From Pseudonocardia sp. (GTDB lineage: Bacteria; Actinomycetota; Actinomycetes; Mycobacteriales; Pseudonocardiaceae), in assembly GCF_029263155.1 (NCBI RefSeq), contig NZ_JAJCYB010000072.1:1-34671 (forward strand): a DNA stretch of 34,671 nt. The letters are read 5' to 3'. Numbering within the stretch: position 1 is the first letter of the stretch; each line of letters starts with the position of its first letter. Made by a program: the position numbers and the translations under genes. This document shows positions 7,291 to 15,357 of this stretch, piece after piece. The notes beneath the pieces were generated by a model. It saw only the letters and a list, made by a program, of their open reading frames with translations, did no database searches and was not told the DNA's origin.

Positions 7291-9552
7291 TCAGCCGCAG
7301 GGCGTGACCGAGCAGTCCCGGGGCGTCGGGTCCGGTGCGGGTGTCGGTCCGGGCTCGGCCGCCGGGGAGCCGAACAGCAGCGGGTCGCGTGCCGGCGCGG
7401 GCTCACCGGGGGCCGGAGCGGCGCGCGGGTCGAACGGGGGCGGCGGGCCGCCCTCGGGTGCCGGGGGGACCGGTGCCGGGGTCGGTTCCGGCGCCGTCTC
7501 GGGGGTGGGGGCGGGGGTGGGCTCGGCCGACTCCTCACTGTTCGGCGGCGCGTCGCTCGGCGCCTCGCCGATCGGGCGGAACGGCGCGAACGTCTCCACC
7601 GGCTCGGCCTCCAGCGCCTCGCCCATGAACTCCTGCCACACCTCGCCGGGCAGGCCCTTGCCGCTGATCGGCGTGCCGCGCGACGTCCGGATCGGGGAGT
7701 TCATGTCGGTGCCGATCCACACCGACGTCGAGAGTGTCGGGGTGAAACCCGCCATCCAGGCGTCGTTGTTCTCGCCCTCGAACCGCGACTGCACGGTGCC
7801 GGTCTTCGCGGCCACCGGTCGCCCGCCGGGCAGGGCCAGCCCGTCGGTCTCGGCCACCTCCAGCATCGACTCGACGACGTTGCGCGCCACCCGCTCGGGG
7901 AAGCGCCGTTCCCCCTCGGTCGGTGCGGCGTAGAGCACGCGGCCGTCGGCGGTGACGACCTCGGCGACCAGGTGCGGCTGGTGCCACACGCCGCCGCCGG
8001 CGAGCGTCGCGTACGCCGAGGCGAGGTCCAGGACGCTGACCTCCTTGTTGCCCAGCGCGATGCCCTCGTTAGGGTCGTCGAGAGGTGCGGTGATGCCCGC
8101 CGCCCGGGCCGCCGCGGCGACCGACTCCGCCCCGACCTCCTTGGCCAGGGTGTTGAACACGACGTTGTTGGACACCGTCATCGCCTGCTTGAGGTCGCAC
8201 CGGTCGCAGTCGGCGCCCTCGGCGTTGCGCAGGCCCGGCACCTCCTCGCCGTCGTAGGTCTCGCCCAGCCCGACCGGCGGGTCCTGCTGCAGCCCGGCGA
8301 GCACCACGAACGGCTTGAACGTGGAGCCGGCGAGCCGGTTCACGCGCGCGTAGTCCAGCCCCACGCCGTTGTCGCCGCCGTAGTACGCCGTGATGCCACC
8401 GGTCGCCGGGTCGACGGCCACCATCGCGCTGCGCAGGTTGGCGGGCTGGCCCGCCAGCGCCGCGTGCGCGGCGTCGACGGCCTGCTGCTGGCGTAGCGGG
8501 TCGATCGTCGTGGTGATCCGCAGGCCCTCCTGGGCCAGGTCCTCGGAGGTGATGCCCAGCGCATCGAGCTCGGCGGTGACTGCGGTGACGATGTGGCCGC
8601 GGGCGTCGGCGGGCACGCCCGCCGCGGCACGCCTCGGTTCCGCGGTCGCCGGGAACTCCAGCGCCCCGCGCTCCGCGGCGCCGAGCCAGCCCTCCTCGAC
8701 CATGCCGTCGAGCACGAACTCCCAGCGCTGCAGCGCCCGCTCCGGGTTGACCGCCGGGTCCCACCTCGACGGCGACTGGATCAGCCCGGCGAGCACGGCG
8801 CCCTCGCTGGGGTCGAGCAGCTGCACCGGCTTGTCGAAGTAGGCCTGGCTCGCCGACTGGATGCCGTAGGCGCCGCGCCCGAAGTAGATGGCGTTGAGGT
8901 AGTCGCCGAGGATCTCGTCCTTGGACCGCTCCTGGGAGATCTTGACGGCGAGCACGACCTCCTTGTACTTGCGCCACAGCGTGTACGCGTCGCCGACGAG
9001 CGCGTTCTTCACGTACTGCTGCGTGATCGTCGATCCGCCCCCGGACCCGCCGCGGAGCTGGTTCCACACCGCCCGCATGATACCGCCGAGGTCGAAGCCC
9101 GGGTTGGAGTAGAAGGTGCGGTCCTCGGCGGCGAGGACGGCGTCGCGCACGTGCGGCGGCACGTCGGCGACGTCCACGGCGATCCGGTTGCCCTCCTCGG
9201 GCACCAGGCGGGTGAGGCGGCTGCCGTCGGCGAACGACACGAGCGCCACCTGGTTGGTGACGGCGTCGTCCGGGCTGGGCACGGAGAACACCAGATAGCC
9301 CAGGCCGAACGCGACCAGCGGTCCGAGCAGCACCGCCGCCAGGCCGGACAGGACCGTGTTGCGGGCGATCCGCAGCCGGCGGGCCCGGCGCTGCTCCGGC
9401 GTGGCGGGGCGGCGGTGCCGCCGCGGGCGCCTGCCGGCCTCCGCGTGTCCCCCGTCCGGGGAGGCGTTGCGGCCGCGCGTCGGGGGCCGCCACCAGGCGA
9501 CCCCGGCGGACCGGCCGGACCGGCGGGGCGCGGAGGCGTGTGCACCGGACAC
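7291..9552 (-). CDS. Class A penicillin-binding protein (glycosyltransferase-transpeptidase)
   Basis: The product is 753 aa and polymerises lipid II and cross-links peptidoglycan outside the membrane. A basic cytoplasmic tail (1-65) precedes one transmembrane helix (~67-90). The GT51 domain has EDRTFY at 143-148 and GSTITQQ at 173-179. The transpeptidase has STFK at 410-413 (Ser410 nucleophile), SNN at 461-463 and KTGT at 583-586. From ~665 the C-terminus is a Pro/Ala/Glu-rich extracellular tail, common in actinobacterial PonA-type proteins. The GTG at 9552 is supported by a GGAGG site 6 bases upstream (plus-strand 9561-9567). It is divergent from the esterase gene. Confidence 0.96.
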   Translation of the reverse strand: MSGAHASAPRRSGRSAGVAWWRPPTRGRNASPDGGHAEAGRRPRRHRRPATPEQRRARRLRIARNTVLSGLAAVLLGPLVAFGLGYLVFSVPSPDDAVTNQVALVSFADGSRLTRLVPEEGNRIAVDVADVPPHVRDAVLAAEDRTFYSNPGFDLGGIMRAVWNQLRGGSGGGSTITQQYVKNALVGDAYTLWRKYKEVVLAVKISQERSKDEILGDYLNAIYFGRGAYGIQSASQAYFDKPVQLLDPSEGAVLAGLIQSPSRWDPAVNPERALQRWEFVLDGMVEEGWLGAAERGALEFPATAEPRRAAAGVPADARGHIVTAVTAELDALGITSEDLAQEGLRITTTIDPLRQQQAVDAAHAALAGQPANLRSAMVAVDPATGGITAYYGGDNGVGLDYARVNRLAGSTFKPFVVLAGLQQDPPVGLGETYDGEEVPGLRNAEGADCDRCDLKQAMTVSNNVVFNTLAKEVGAESVAAAARAAGITAPLDDPNEGIALGNKEVSVLDLASAYATLAGGGVWHQPHLVAEVVTADGRVLYAAPTEGERRFPERVARNVVESMLEVAETDGLALPGGRPVAAKTGTVQSRFEGENNDAWMAGFTPTLSTSVWIGTDMNSPIRTSRGTPISGKGLPGEVWQEFMGEALEAEPVETFAPFRPIGEAPSDAPPNSEESAEPTPAPTPETAPEPTPAPVPPAPEGGPPPPFDPRAAPAPGEPAPARDPLLFGSPAAEPGPTPAPDPTPRDCSVTPCG

Positions 9553-9854
9553 GGTTCCACCTCCCTCGCACCGTCCCGCTCCGGGACGCCGGAGGGGTTA
9601 CCGTCGGGTCAACGGGACCCGCTCGGCGCGCGGTGCGGGTCGACGGGTCACATCACCCGATATGAGGAGCGTTCGGTGGCACCGATCCGGTGAACACCGG
9701 CCGTTCGGGCACATAGCGTCACGCCGCTGCGCCGTCCGGCCCAGTGCGGGAGGGCGCCCGGACGCCGCTGCACCGGCGCGGCCCCGACGGGACAGGGCGC
9801 CGCCCGTATCGTCGCCCCGACGGCGGCCCCGGGCCGCGGGAGGGAGGCGCCGCC

Positions 9855-11072
9855 GTGGGGACGGGACGGGCCGCGGCGATCGCGGCGGGGGTGGCCGGGG
9901 TGCTGGCCGCGGCCGGGGCGCGGCGGCCTGTGATCCGCACGTGGCCCGCGTCGATCCTGCAGGCCGCGCCGTGCCTGCCGGCCTCCGAGACGCCCGGCGC
10001 GCTCTCGCTGGTCCACGCCGCGATCGGTGCCGCGGCCCTGCGCGACGGGGGCGGGCGCCGCCCGGCCGGGCTCGCGGCGGCGGCCGTCAACGGTCTCGCG
10101 GTCGCGGCGCTGGTCGACCTGCGCCGCGACGCCGACCGCACCGCCCGCGTGTTCGACGCCGCGCTCGCCGGGCTGCCCACCCCCGCGGCCGCGGCCCTGC
10201 CCCTGCTCGGGGGACGGGCCGCCCGGGAGCGCCACCTGCGCGCGGCCGATCTCGCCTACGGGCCGGACCCGGCGCAGCGGCTCGACGTGTGGGGCCCGGC
10301 GGGCCCGACCGCGGGCGCTCCGGTGCTCGTGCAGGTGCACGGCGGGGGCTGGACCGGCGGCGACAAGGCCCACTCGGCGGCACCGCTCATGGCACACCTG
10401 GTCGCGCACGGCTGGGTGTGCGTCACGGTGAACTACCGGCTCGGCCCCCACCATCGCTGGCCCGCCATGATCGTCGACGTCAAGCGCGCGATCGCGTGGG
10501 TCAAGGAGCACATCGGCGGGTACGGCGGCGACCCCTCGTTCGTGGCGATCAGCGGGGGTTCGGCGGGAGGGCACCTGGCGTCGCTGGCCGCGCTCACCGC
10601 GAACGACCCGGCGTTCCAGCCCGGGTTCGCGGGCGCGGACACCACCCTGGCCGCCGCCGTCCCCGTGTACGGCGTGCACGACTTCTCGCGCGACGAGCAC
10701 GGGCTGTTCGCCCTGCTGGAGCGCAAGGTCATCGGCACCACCCGCGTCGAGGACCCCGACACGTGGCTGGCCGCGTCGCCGCTGCACCGGGTCACCGTCG
10801 ACGCCCCGCCGTTCCTCGTGGTGCACGGCGACACCGACACGATCGTCTCGGTGGGGCAGTCGCGGCGGTTCGTGCGGCGGATGCGCGAGGTCGGGGCCGA
10901 GGTCCGGCACGCCGAGCTGCCCCGCGCGCAGCACGGCTTCGACGCCTTCCCGACGGCGCGCACCGGGCACCACGTCCGCGGCGTGCACCGGTTCCTCGCC
11001 GGCGTCCGAGCCCGGCGCCGGGTGCGCCCCGCGGGGGCACCGACGGGTCAACTCCACCCGGCAACCGGCTGA
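9855..11072 (+). CDS. Alpha/beta hydrolase, HSL/BD-FAE-type carboxylesterase with N-terminal membrane region
   Basis: The product is 405 aa. The first ~100 residues are Ala/Leu/Val-rich with two or three hydrophobic stretches, probably membrane-associated. The catalytic part has the oxyanion motif HGGGW, the nucleophile motif GGSAGG (a variant of GDSAGG), an acid in HGDTDTIV and the histidine in QHGFD. This is the hormone-sensitive-lipase-like layout; the substrate is probably a lipid or short ester. The GTG at 9855 is chosen because GGGAGG lies 8-13 bases upstream and the hydrophobic region follows immediately. An extended upstream frame to 9744 looks like shadow coding. Confidence 0.85.
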   Translation: MGTGRAAAIAAGVAGVLAAAGARRPVIRTWPASILQAAPCLPASETPGALSLVHAAIGAAALRDGGGRRPAGLAAAAVNGLAVAALVDLRRDADRTARVFDAALAGLPTPAAAALPLLGGRAARERHLRAADLAYGPDPAQRLDVWGPAGPTAGAPVLVQVHGGGWTGGDKAHSAAPLMAHLVAHGWVCVTVNYRLGPHHRWPAMIVDVKRAIAWVKEHIGGYGGDPSFVAISGGSAGGHLASLAALTANDPAFQPGFAGADTTLAAAVPVYGVHDFSRDEHGLFALLERKVIGTTRVEDPDTWLAASPLHRVTVDAPPFLVVHGDTDTIVSVGQSRRFVRRMREVGAEVRHAELPRAQHGFDAFPTARTGHHVRGVHRFLAGVRARRRVRPAGAPTGQLHPATG

Positions 11073-11164
11073 ATCCCCGATCCGGCCTATGGAGTCCCGG
11101 GCCGCGACACCGCATGCTGGGGCCGCGGTTCGACCCGAGCCGTGTCGTGGTCCGGGGAGTGTGC

Positions 11165-11476
11165 GTGACGGTTCTGGTGTGGATCCTGGGTGGTGCCGGC
11201 CTGTGGGCCGTGGCGGCGGCGGTCCTCTCGTTCGTGCTCGGCCGGGTGATCGGGCGGGCACAGGCGGAGGACGACTCGTACGAGGCCCTGCGCGCCACGC
11301 GCCCGGCGCCGGAGTCCGTGGTCGCGCCCGCCGTCGACCCCGCGACCGCGCCCATCCCGCTCGCGATGCCCCGGCAGCGGGCCGTGCCGCCCGCACCGGC
11401 GATGCCCCGCATCCCGCAGCCCCGCCCGCAGCCGCAGCCGCGCAGCCCGGCCGAGCGAGCGGTGCCACCGGGCTGA
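11165..11476 (+). CDS. Small single-pass membrane protein with proline-rich tail
   Basis: The product is 103 aa. Residues ~3-27 are a hydrophobic helix (VLVWILGGAGLWAVAAAVL), followed by a basic GRVIGRAQ stop-transfer and a Pro/Arg/Gln-rich tail to the end. GTG 11165 is chosen because GGGGA lies 6 bases upstream; GTG 11159 is an alternative in the same frame. No known domain is recognised. The layout resembles small actinobacterial membrane proteins of unknown function. The gene lies 92 bases after the esterase in the same direction and is convergent with the NTF2-like gene. Confidence 0.65.
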   Translation: MTVLVWILGGAGLWAVAAAVLSFVLGRVIGRAQAEDDSYEALRATRPAPESVVAPAVDPATAPIPLAMPRQRAVPPAPAMPRIPQPRPQPQPRSPAERAVPPG

Positions 11477-11490
11477 CGGGGCTCACGGGC

Positions 11491-11865
11491 TCACGGGGCG
11501 AGCAGCGCCGCCATCCGCTCGCGCAGCGCCGTGGCCGCCGAGTACGGCCGCACCATCACCGTCAGCTCGGTGAGCTGCCCGCCGACGCCGCGCAGGATGT
11601 CGACGCCCTCCAGGTCCCGGTCGCCGACCCGGGCGGCGAAGCGCAGCACGTGTCCCTCGTCGCCGCCGTAGGAGCCGGTGTAACGGAAGTCCTCGAACAC
11701 CCCGGTGACGGCGGCCAGGATCGCGCGCAGCGCCTCCCGCCCGACGTAGGGGCGGTGCACGACCGGGGAGTGGAACACCGCGTCGGGGATGAACAGCGCC
11801 ACCGCCGCGTCCACGTCACCGGTCTCGACGGCCGCCCGGAACGCGGCGTAGGGGTCGCTGGTCAT
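11491..11865 (-). CDS. NTF2-like (SnoaL-type) nuclear transport factor 2 family protein
   Basis: The product is 124 aa. It has the NTF2-fold order: an N-terminal helix ([20 protein letters not shown]), [12 protein letters not shown], a [12 protein letters not shown] helix, then strands ending in [10 protein letters not shown] and a final helix. Members act as small isomerases, cyclases or ligand-binding accessory proteins. The ATG at 11865 overlaps the stop of the upstream LLM oxidoreductase (ATGA), so the two are translationally coupled and probably act on the same compound. Catalytic residues cannot be assigned with confidence. Confidence 0.85.
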   Translation of the reverse strand: MTSDPYAAFRAAVETGDVDAAVALFIPDAVFHSPVVHRPYVGREALRAILAAVTGVFEDFRYTGSYGGDEGHVLRFAARVGDRDLEGVDILRGVGGQLTELTVMVRPYSAATALRERMAALLAP

Positions 11866-12863
11866 GCCACCATCGTGCCCCGGGTGCCGACCGCGTCGGC
11901 CAGCAGCTCGTAGGACCGCAACCGGTCGGCGCCGGAGTGCGCACTGGTGACGACCATCAGCTCGTCGACGCCGGTGCGCGCCACCAGCTCGTGGACCCCG
12001 TCGCGGACGGTGGCGGGGGAGCCGATCACCTGCCCGCCCAGCCGGTCGTCGACGAACGCCAGCTCCTGCGCGGAGTACGGGTACGCGGCCGCCTCCTCCG
12101 GGGTCGGGACGAGCCCGGGTTCGCCCTGGCGCAGCCGCAGGAACTGCAGCGCGCCGGGCAGCGCGAGCCGCCGGGCCTGCGCGTCGGACTCCGCGGCCAG
12201 CACGGACGCCGCGATCATCGCGTACGGGGCGTCCAGCACACCGGGGCGGAACGTCTCGCGGTAGAGCGCGAGTGCGGCCATGGTGTTCTCGCCGCTGAAA
12301 TGGTGGGCGAACGCGAAGGGGAGCCCGAGCAGGCCCGCGACCTGGGCGCTGTACCCGCTGGACCCGAGCAGCCACATCGCGGGCTGCTGCCCGTGCGCGG
12401 GCACCGCGACGACCGGGCCCTCGCCGCGGAAGTAGGAGGCGAGCTCGGTGAGCTGCTCGGGGAAGTCGTCCGCCCCGCCCCCGCCCACCCCGGTGCCGCG
12501 GCGCAGGGCGCGTGCGGTGCGGGGGTCGGTACCGGGGGCGCGTCCGATGCCCAGATCGATCCGCCCCGGGTGCAGCGCCTCCAGGGTGCCGAACTGCTCG
12601 GCGATCACCAGCGGCTGGTGGTTGGGCAGCATCACCCCTCCCGAGCCGACCCGGATCGTCGACGACGCCGCGGCCAGATGGGCGATGAGCACCGCGGGCG
12701 ACGAGCTGCCGATGCCCGGCATCCCGTGGTGCTCGGCGACCCAGTAGCGCCGGAAGCCGAGCTCCTCCACCCGCCTCACCAGCGCGGTGCTGGCGCGCAG
12801 CGCGTCGGTGGGGGTGTCGCCGGAGCCGATGGGCACGAGATCGAGCACGGATACAGGAACCAC
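11862..12863 (-). CDS. LLM-class flavin-dependent oxidoreductase (luciferase-like)
   Basis: The product is 333 aa, typical for the family. It opens [15 protein letters not shown] and contains [36 protein letters not shown] and [14 protein letters not shown], the standard signatures of the FMN-using MsnO8/alkanal-monooxygenase-like group. Such enzymes use reduced FMN or F420 to oxygenate or reduce small substrates. The GTG at 12863 is used, but the ribosome site is weak and a GTG five codons downstream is also possible. The gene is coupled to the NTF2-like gene. The substrate is unknown. Confidence 0.9.
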   Translation of the reverse strand: MVPVSVLDLVPIGSGDTPTDALRASTALVRRVEELGFRRYWVAEHHGMPGIGSSSPAVLIAHLAAASSTIRVGSGGVMLPNHQPLVIAEQFGTLEALHPGRIDLGIGRAPGTDPRTARALRRGTGVGGGGADDFPEQLTELASYFRGEGPVVAVPAHGQQPAMWLLGSSGYSAQVAGLLGLPFAFAHHFSGENTMAALALYRETFRPGVLDAPYAMIAASVLAAESDAQARRLALPGALQFLRLRQGEPGLVPTPEEAAAYPYSAQELAFVDDRLGGQVIGSPATVRDGVHELVARTGVDELMVVTSAHSGADRLRSYELLADAVGTRGTMVA

Positions 12864-13177
12864 GCACCGCTCAACCAGGAGCGCGGCCCACGTCTTCCCG
12901 GTGGGCCCCGCCGGTCGGCGATCGGCTCATCCACCCCCCGCCGAACGGGGTCGTTGCGGTGGGTCACCACCCCGGTGCGTTCGTGTGCCGTGGACGCATC
13001 GTCGCGGCGTGGTCGTCCTCCGGTTCTTCGCGAACGGTCCTGCCGTCTCGGTGATCGTCACGGCCGAACGGGTGTAGCGACATTGTGCGAACGGTGCAGT
13101 GCGTTCGGCGGAAAGAGTCGGTCGTGGCTGATCCGAAACCGGTGTGAAACCATTCCGGTCCGAGAGAGGAATGCTGC
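12864..13177. promoter_or_regulatory. Regulatory region with clustered CGAACG motifs upstream of the roadblock cluster
   Basis: This 314-bp gap contains no convincing gene. The hexamer CGAACG occurs at 12942, 13031, 13065 and 13088, and as CGTTCG at 12978 and 13102. The copies at 13088-13093 and 13102-13107 form an inverted repeat with an 8-base gap, about 70 bases before the GTG at 13178. The spacing differs from the SOS box (GAAC-N4-GTTC). A GAGAGAGGA ribosome site at 13162-13170 serves the first roadblock gene. Confidence 0.45.
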
Positions 13178-13894
13178 GTGACCGCGATGTCTGCCGTGCT
13201 CCAGGAACTGTTGCGGTTGCCTGGCGCGACATATAGCTGCGTTCTCGAACATGCGACCGGACAGCTCCTGGTGGAGGCGGGTCGCGATGCGGGCGACGCG
13301 GCCACCGTCCTGCGCTGGGGTCGGTCGGCCACCGAGTTCCTGGCCGCCGACGGCGACGAGCTCGACGACGTCATGATGACCTCGCGGCGGGCCTACCACC
13401 TGGTGCGCCGCATCGTCGGGGAGACCCCGCAGGAGCCGCTGCTGGTGTACCTGTGCCTGGACCGGAACCGGTCCAATCTGGCGCTGGCCCGGCGCGAGCT
13501 GGCCCAGATCCGCGTCCCCCGACCGGCGCCCGATCCGGCACCGGAGCCCGGCGACGCGGCCGCGCATGTCGCCTCGACTGCGCAGATGCCGGCCCGGGAG
13601 CCGGCGGCCCTGCCCCGCCGGGTACCGGCACCGGTCCCCCCGCCACCCCCTCCCGTCCCGATGCCCGCACTCGTGCGGAGGGTGCCCGCTCCGGTCCGTC
13701 CGGCGGCCGCGGCCCAGCGCCCCCGACCGTGGCCCGGGAGCGTCCCGGAGGCACCGCCGGTGGTCCCCGCCCAGCGGGAGGGCGGGCCGGGGGACCCCGT
13801 GCCGGCCGGGTACGGGCCGGTCGCGGGTCCGCGATGGGCCGACGACGTCGGCACGCTGCGCAGGCTGCTCGCCGGCCTCAAGGCGCTGCGATGA
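13178..13894 (+). CDS. Roadblock/LC7-like protein 1 with proline-rich linker and C-terminal helix
   Basis: The product is 238 aa. Residues 1-112 look like a roadblock/LC7 fold: an N-terminal helix (AVLQELLRLPG), a CVLEHATGQLLVEAG hairpin, a central helix, then LDDVMMTSRRAYHLVRRI and LLVYLCLDRNRSNLALARREL. Residues 113-218 are Pro/Ala/Arg-rich and disordered, with RRVPAPV twice (147, 167) and a run of eight prolines. Residues 220-238 form a putative amphipathic helix beginning WADDVGTLRRL. GTG 13178 has a good ribosome site 7 bases upstream. Roadblock proteins usually dimerise and regulate small GTPases, but none is encoded nearby. The fold assignment comes from pattern comparison with its three neighbours. 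Confidence 0.7.
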   Translation: MTAMSAVLQELLRLPGATYSCVLEHATGQLLVEAGRDAGDAATVLRWGRSATEFLAADGDELDDVMMTSRRAYHLVRRIVGETPQEPLLVYLCLDRNRSNLALARRELAQIRVPRPAPDPAPEPGDAAAHVASTAQMPAREPAALPRRVPAPVPPPPPPVPMPALVRRVPAPVRPAAAAQRPRPWPGSVPEAPPVVPAQREGGPGDPVPAGYGPVAGPRWADDVGTLRRLLAGLKALR

Positions 13895-13982
13895 CCCGGA
13901 ATGCACCGATCGCCCGATCTTCAATTGTCGACGACCGCCCCGGCGGCGATGCCCACGCCGGGTGTGGTTATTGTTTCGCCCG

Positions 13983-13994
13983 ACCCGATCGGGT
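13983..13994. promoter_or_regulatory. 12-bp palindrome upstream of roadblock gene 2
   Basis: ACCCGATCGGGT is a perfect palindrome in the 157-bp gap between the first two roadblock genes. The gap is less GC-rich than its surroundings (TGTGGTTATTGTTT just upstream), as expected of a promoter. GGAGGT at 14039-14044 is a strong ribosome site for the ATG at 14052. Binding protein unknown. Confidence 0.35.
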
Positions 13995-14051
13995 GTGTGG
14001 CGGAAAGCAGGCCCAGAGCGCCCGTGATCGTGATACCCGGAGGTAGTGGAA

Positions 14052-14504
14052 ATGAACATCGAACACTCGCTCGACATGGTGGCGAACATCAAGGGCGCAT
14101 TCGCGGCGGCCGTGGTCGACTACGAGAGCGGCATGAGCCTGGGCTCCCGCGGCGGCAGTCCCGAGTTCGATCTCGACGTGGCGTCGCCGGGCAACAGCGA
14201 GGTCGTCCGCACCAAGCTGGAGGTCATGGAGAAGCTGGGCCTGCGCGAGGGCATCGAGGACATCCTGATCACCCTGGACACCCAGTACCACCTGATCCGA
14301 CCCATCCGCGGCGGCGGGGACGAGAAGCTGTTCTTCTACCTCGCGCTCAACCGTGCCCAGGCCAACCTGGCGATGGCGCGGCGCGACCTGCGGGTCATCG
14401 AGCAGCAGTTCTACATGGCCGCCCCCGGGGTCAAGACCGGCCGCCCCGGTCCGGGATCGCAGGACAACAGCCAGGCGTTCTTCCCGTCCGCCGCCGGTCG
14501 CTGA
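14052..14504 (+). CDS. Roadblock/LC7-like protein 2 (minimal form)
   Basis: The product is 150 aa and the best-conserved of the four paralogues. It has FAAAVVDYESGMSLGS (the roadblock first hairpin with a D-x-x-S-G turn) at 17-32, a central helix KLEVMEKLGL, then IEDILITLDTQYHLIRPI and LFFYLALNRAQANLAMARRDL at ~68-113. A short Gly/Pro/Ser tail follows, without the long proline-rich region. ATG 14052 has GGAGGT 7 bases upstream, the strongest ribosome site of the cluster, and an in-frame GTG at 14046 is less likely. By analogy with MglB and CvnB it may be the dimerising core of the set. That role is inference. Confidence 0.78.
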   Translation: MNIEHSLDMVANIKGAFAAAVVDYESGMSLGSRGGSPEFDLDVASPGNSEVVRTKLEVMEKLGLREGIEDILITLDTQYHLIRPIRGGGDEKLFFYLALNRAQANLAMARRDLRVIEQQFYMAAPGVKTGRPGPGSQDNSQAFFPSAAGR

Positions 14505-14526
14505 CCGGGGGGGGTGACGCGGGCCG

Positions 14527-15306
14527 GTGTGGGGGTACTTGCGTACGGCCCGCGGTGACGCCGCGCCGATGGCGCGGCACCGGCACACCGTCAACGTCCG
14601 CGCGGACGGTCTGCAGGCCGTGCTGGGCCCGCTGGCGGGGGACCGGCGCATCCTCGGGGCGGTGCTGGCCGACGTCGACAGCGGCATGGTGCTCGACGCC
14701 TGGTCGTCGACCTGGAGCCGGTCGGACATCGAACTCGTGGGGGCGGTGCACGCCGAGATCGTCCGCGTCGCCCTCGGATCGTCCGACCAGGCGGCCGGGG
14801 CCCTGGAGGTCGTCCTCAGCAGGCTCGACGGTCGACACGACGTCCTGCGGACGGTCGCCGACCCCCACGGCGACCGGCTCGCGCTGTCGGTGGTCGTGGT
14901 CGGTCCGCGACGCGTGCTCAGGCGCACCCGGCGGCGGTTGCGGGTCGTGTCGGAGTCGGCACTGACCGCCGGACCGTCGATGGCGCGCCGCCCCGGCGCC
15001 GCCGGGTGGGTGCCGGGGGCCGCCCCGGCGCCCCCACCGCCGCCCCCGCCACGGCGTCGGTCGCCGCCTCCGTCGCCCGCACCGCGGGACCCGGCGATCA
15101 TGTCGCTGGCGGTGGCGTCCGAGTCCGGACCCCCGTCCGCGCTGCGGTCGGTGCCCGACCTGCTCGACGTCCCGGCCCCGGCCGGTCCGACCGGATGGGC
15201 GGACCGGCCCCCGGCGCCCCTCCCGGCGCTGGCGCCCGCTCCGCTACGGGCCGTACCCGACGCAGGCGGCGGTCACGATGACGCCGTACGGCCGATCGAA
15301 CGCTGA
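14527..15306 (+). CDS. Roadblock/LC7-like protein 3 with long proline-rich C-terminus
   Basis: The product is 259 aa from GTG 14527; an ATG at 14569 (residue 15) is an alternative and neither has a strong ribosome site. Residues ~22-142 align with the neighbours: LGAVLADVDSGMVLDAW gives the first hairpin with the D-x-D-S-G-M turn, and LEVVLSRLDGRHDVLRTV then LALSVVVVGPRRVLRRTRRRL correspond to the final strand-helix unit. The tail from ~150 is rich in Pro/Ala/Arg with a PPPPPP run, and lacks the terminal Trp helix seen in proteins 1 and 4. It lies 22 bases after gene 2, so co-transcription is likely. Confidence 0.65.
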   Translation: MWGYLRTARGDAAPMARHRHTVNVRADGLQAVLGPLAGDRRILGAVLADVDSGMVLDAWSSTWSRSDIELVGAVHAEIVRVALGSSDQAAGALEVVLSRLDGRHDVLRTVADPHGDRLALSVVVVGPRRVLRRTRRRLRVVSESALTAGPSMARRPGAAGWVPGAAPAPPPPPPPRRRSPPPSPAPRDPAIMSLAVASESGPPSALRSVPDLLDVPAPAGPTGWADRPPAPLPALAPAPLRAVPDAGGGHDDAVRPIER

Positions 15307-15357
15307 GCCGTTCGGGGCGGGCTTCCGGTGGGGCGGCGCTCTGCGAGACCCTTGCGC

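Noticed and set aside
13088..13107. SOS (LexA) box upstream of the roadblock cluster
   Set aside because: GAAC and GTTC are separated by 10 bases, not the 4 of the actinobacterial LexA site.
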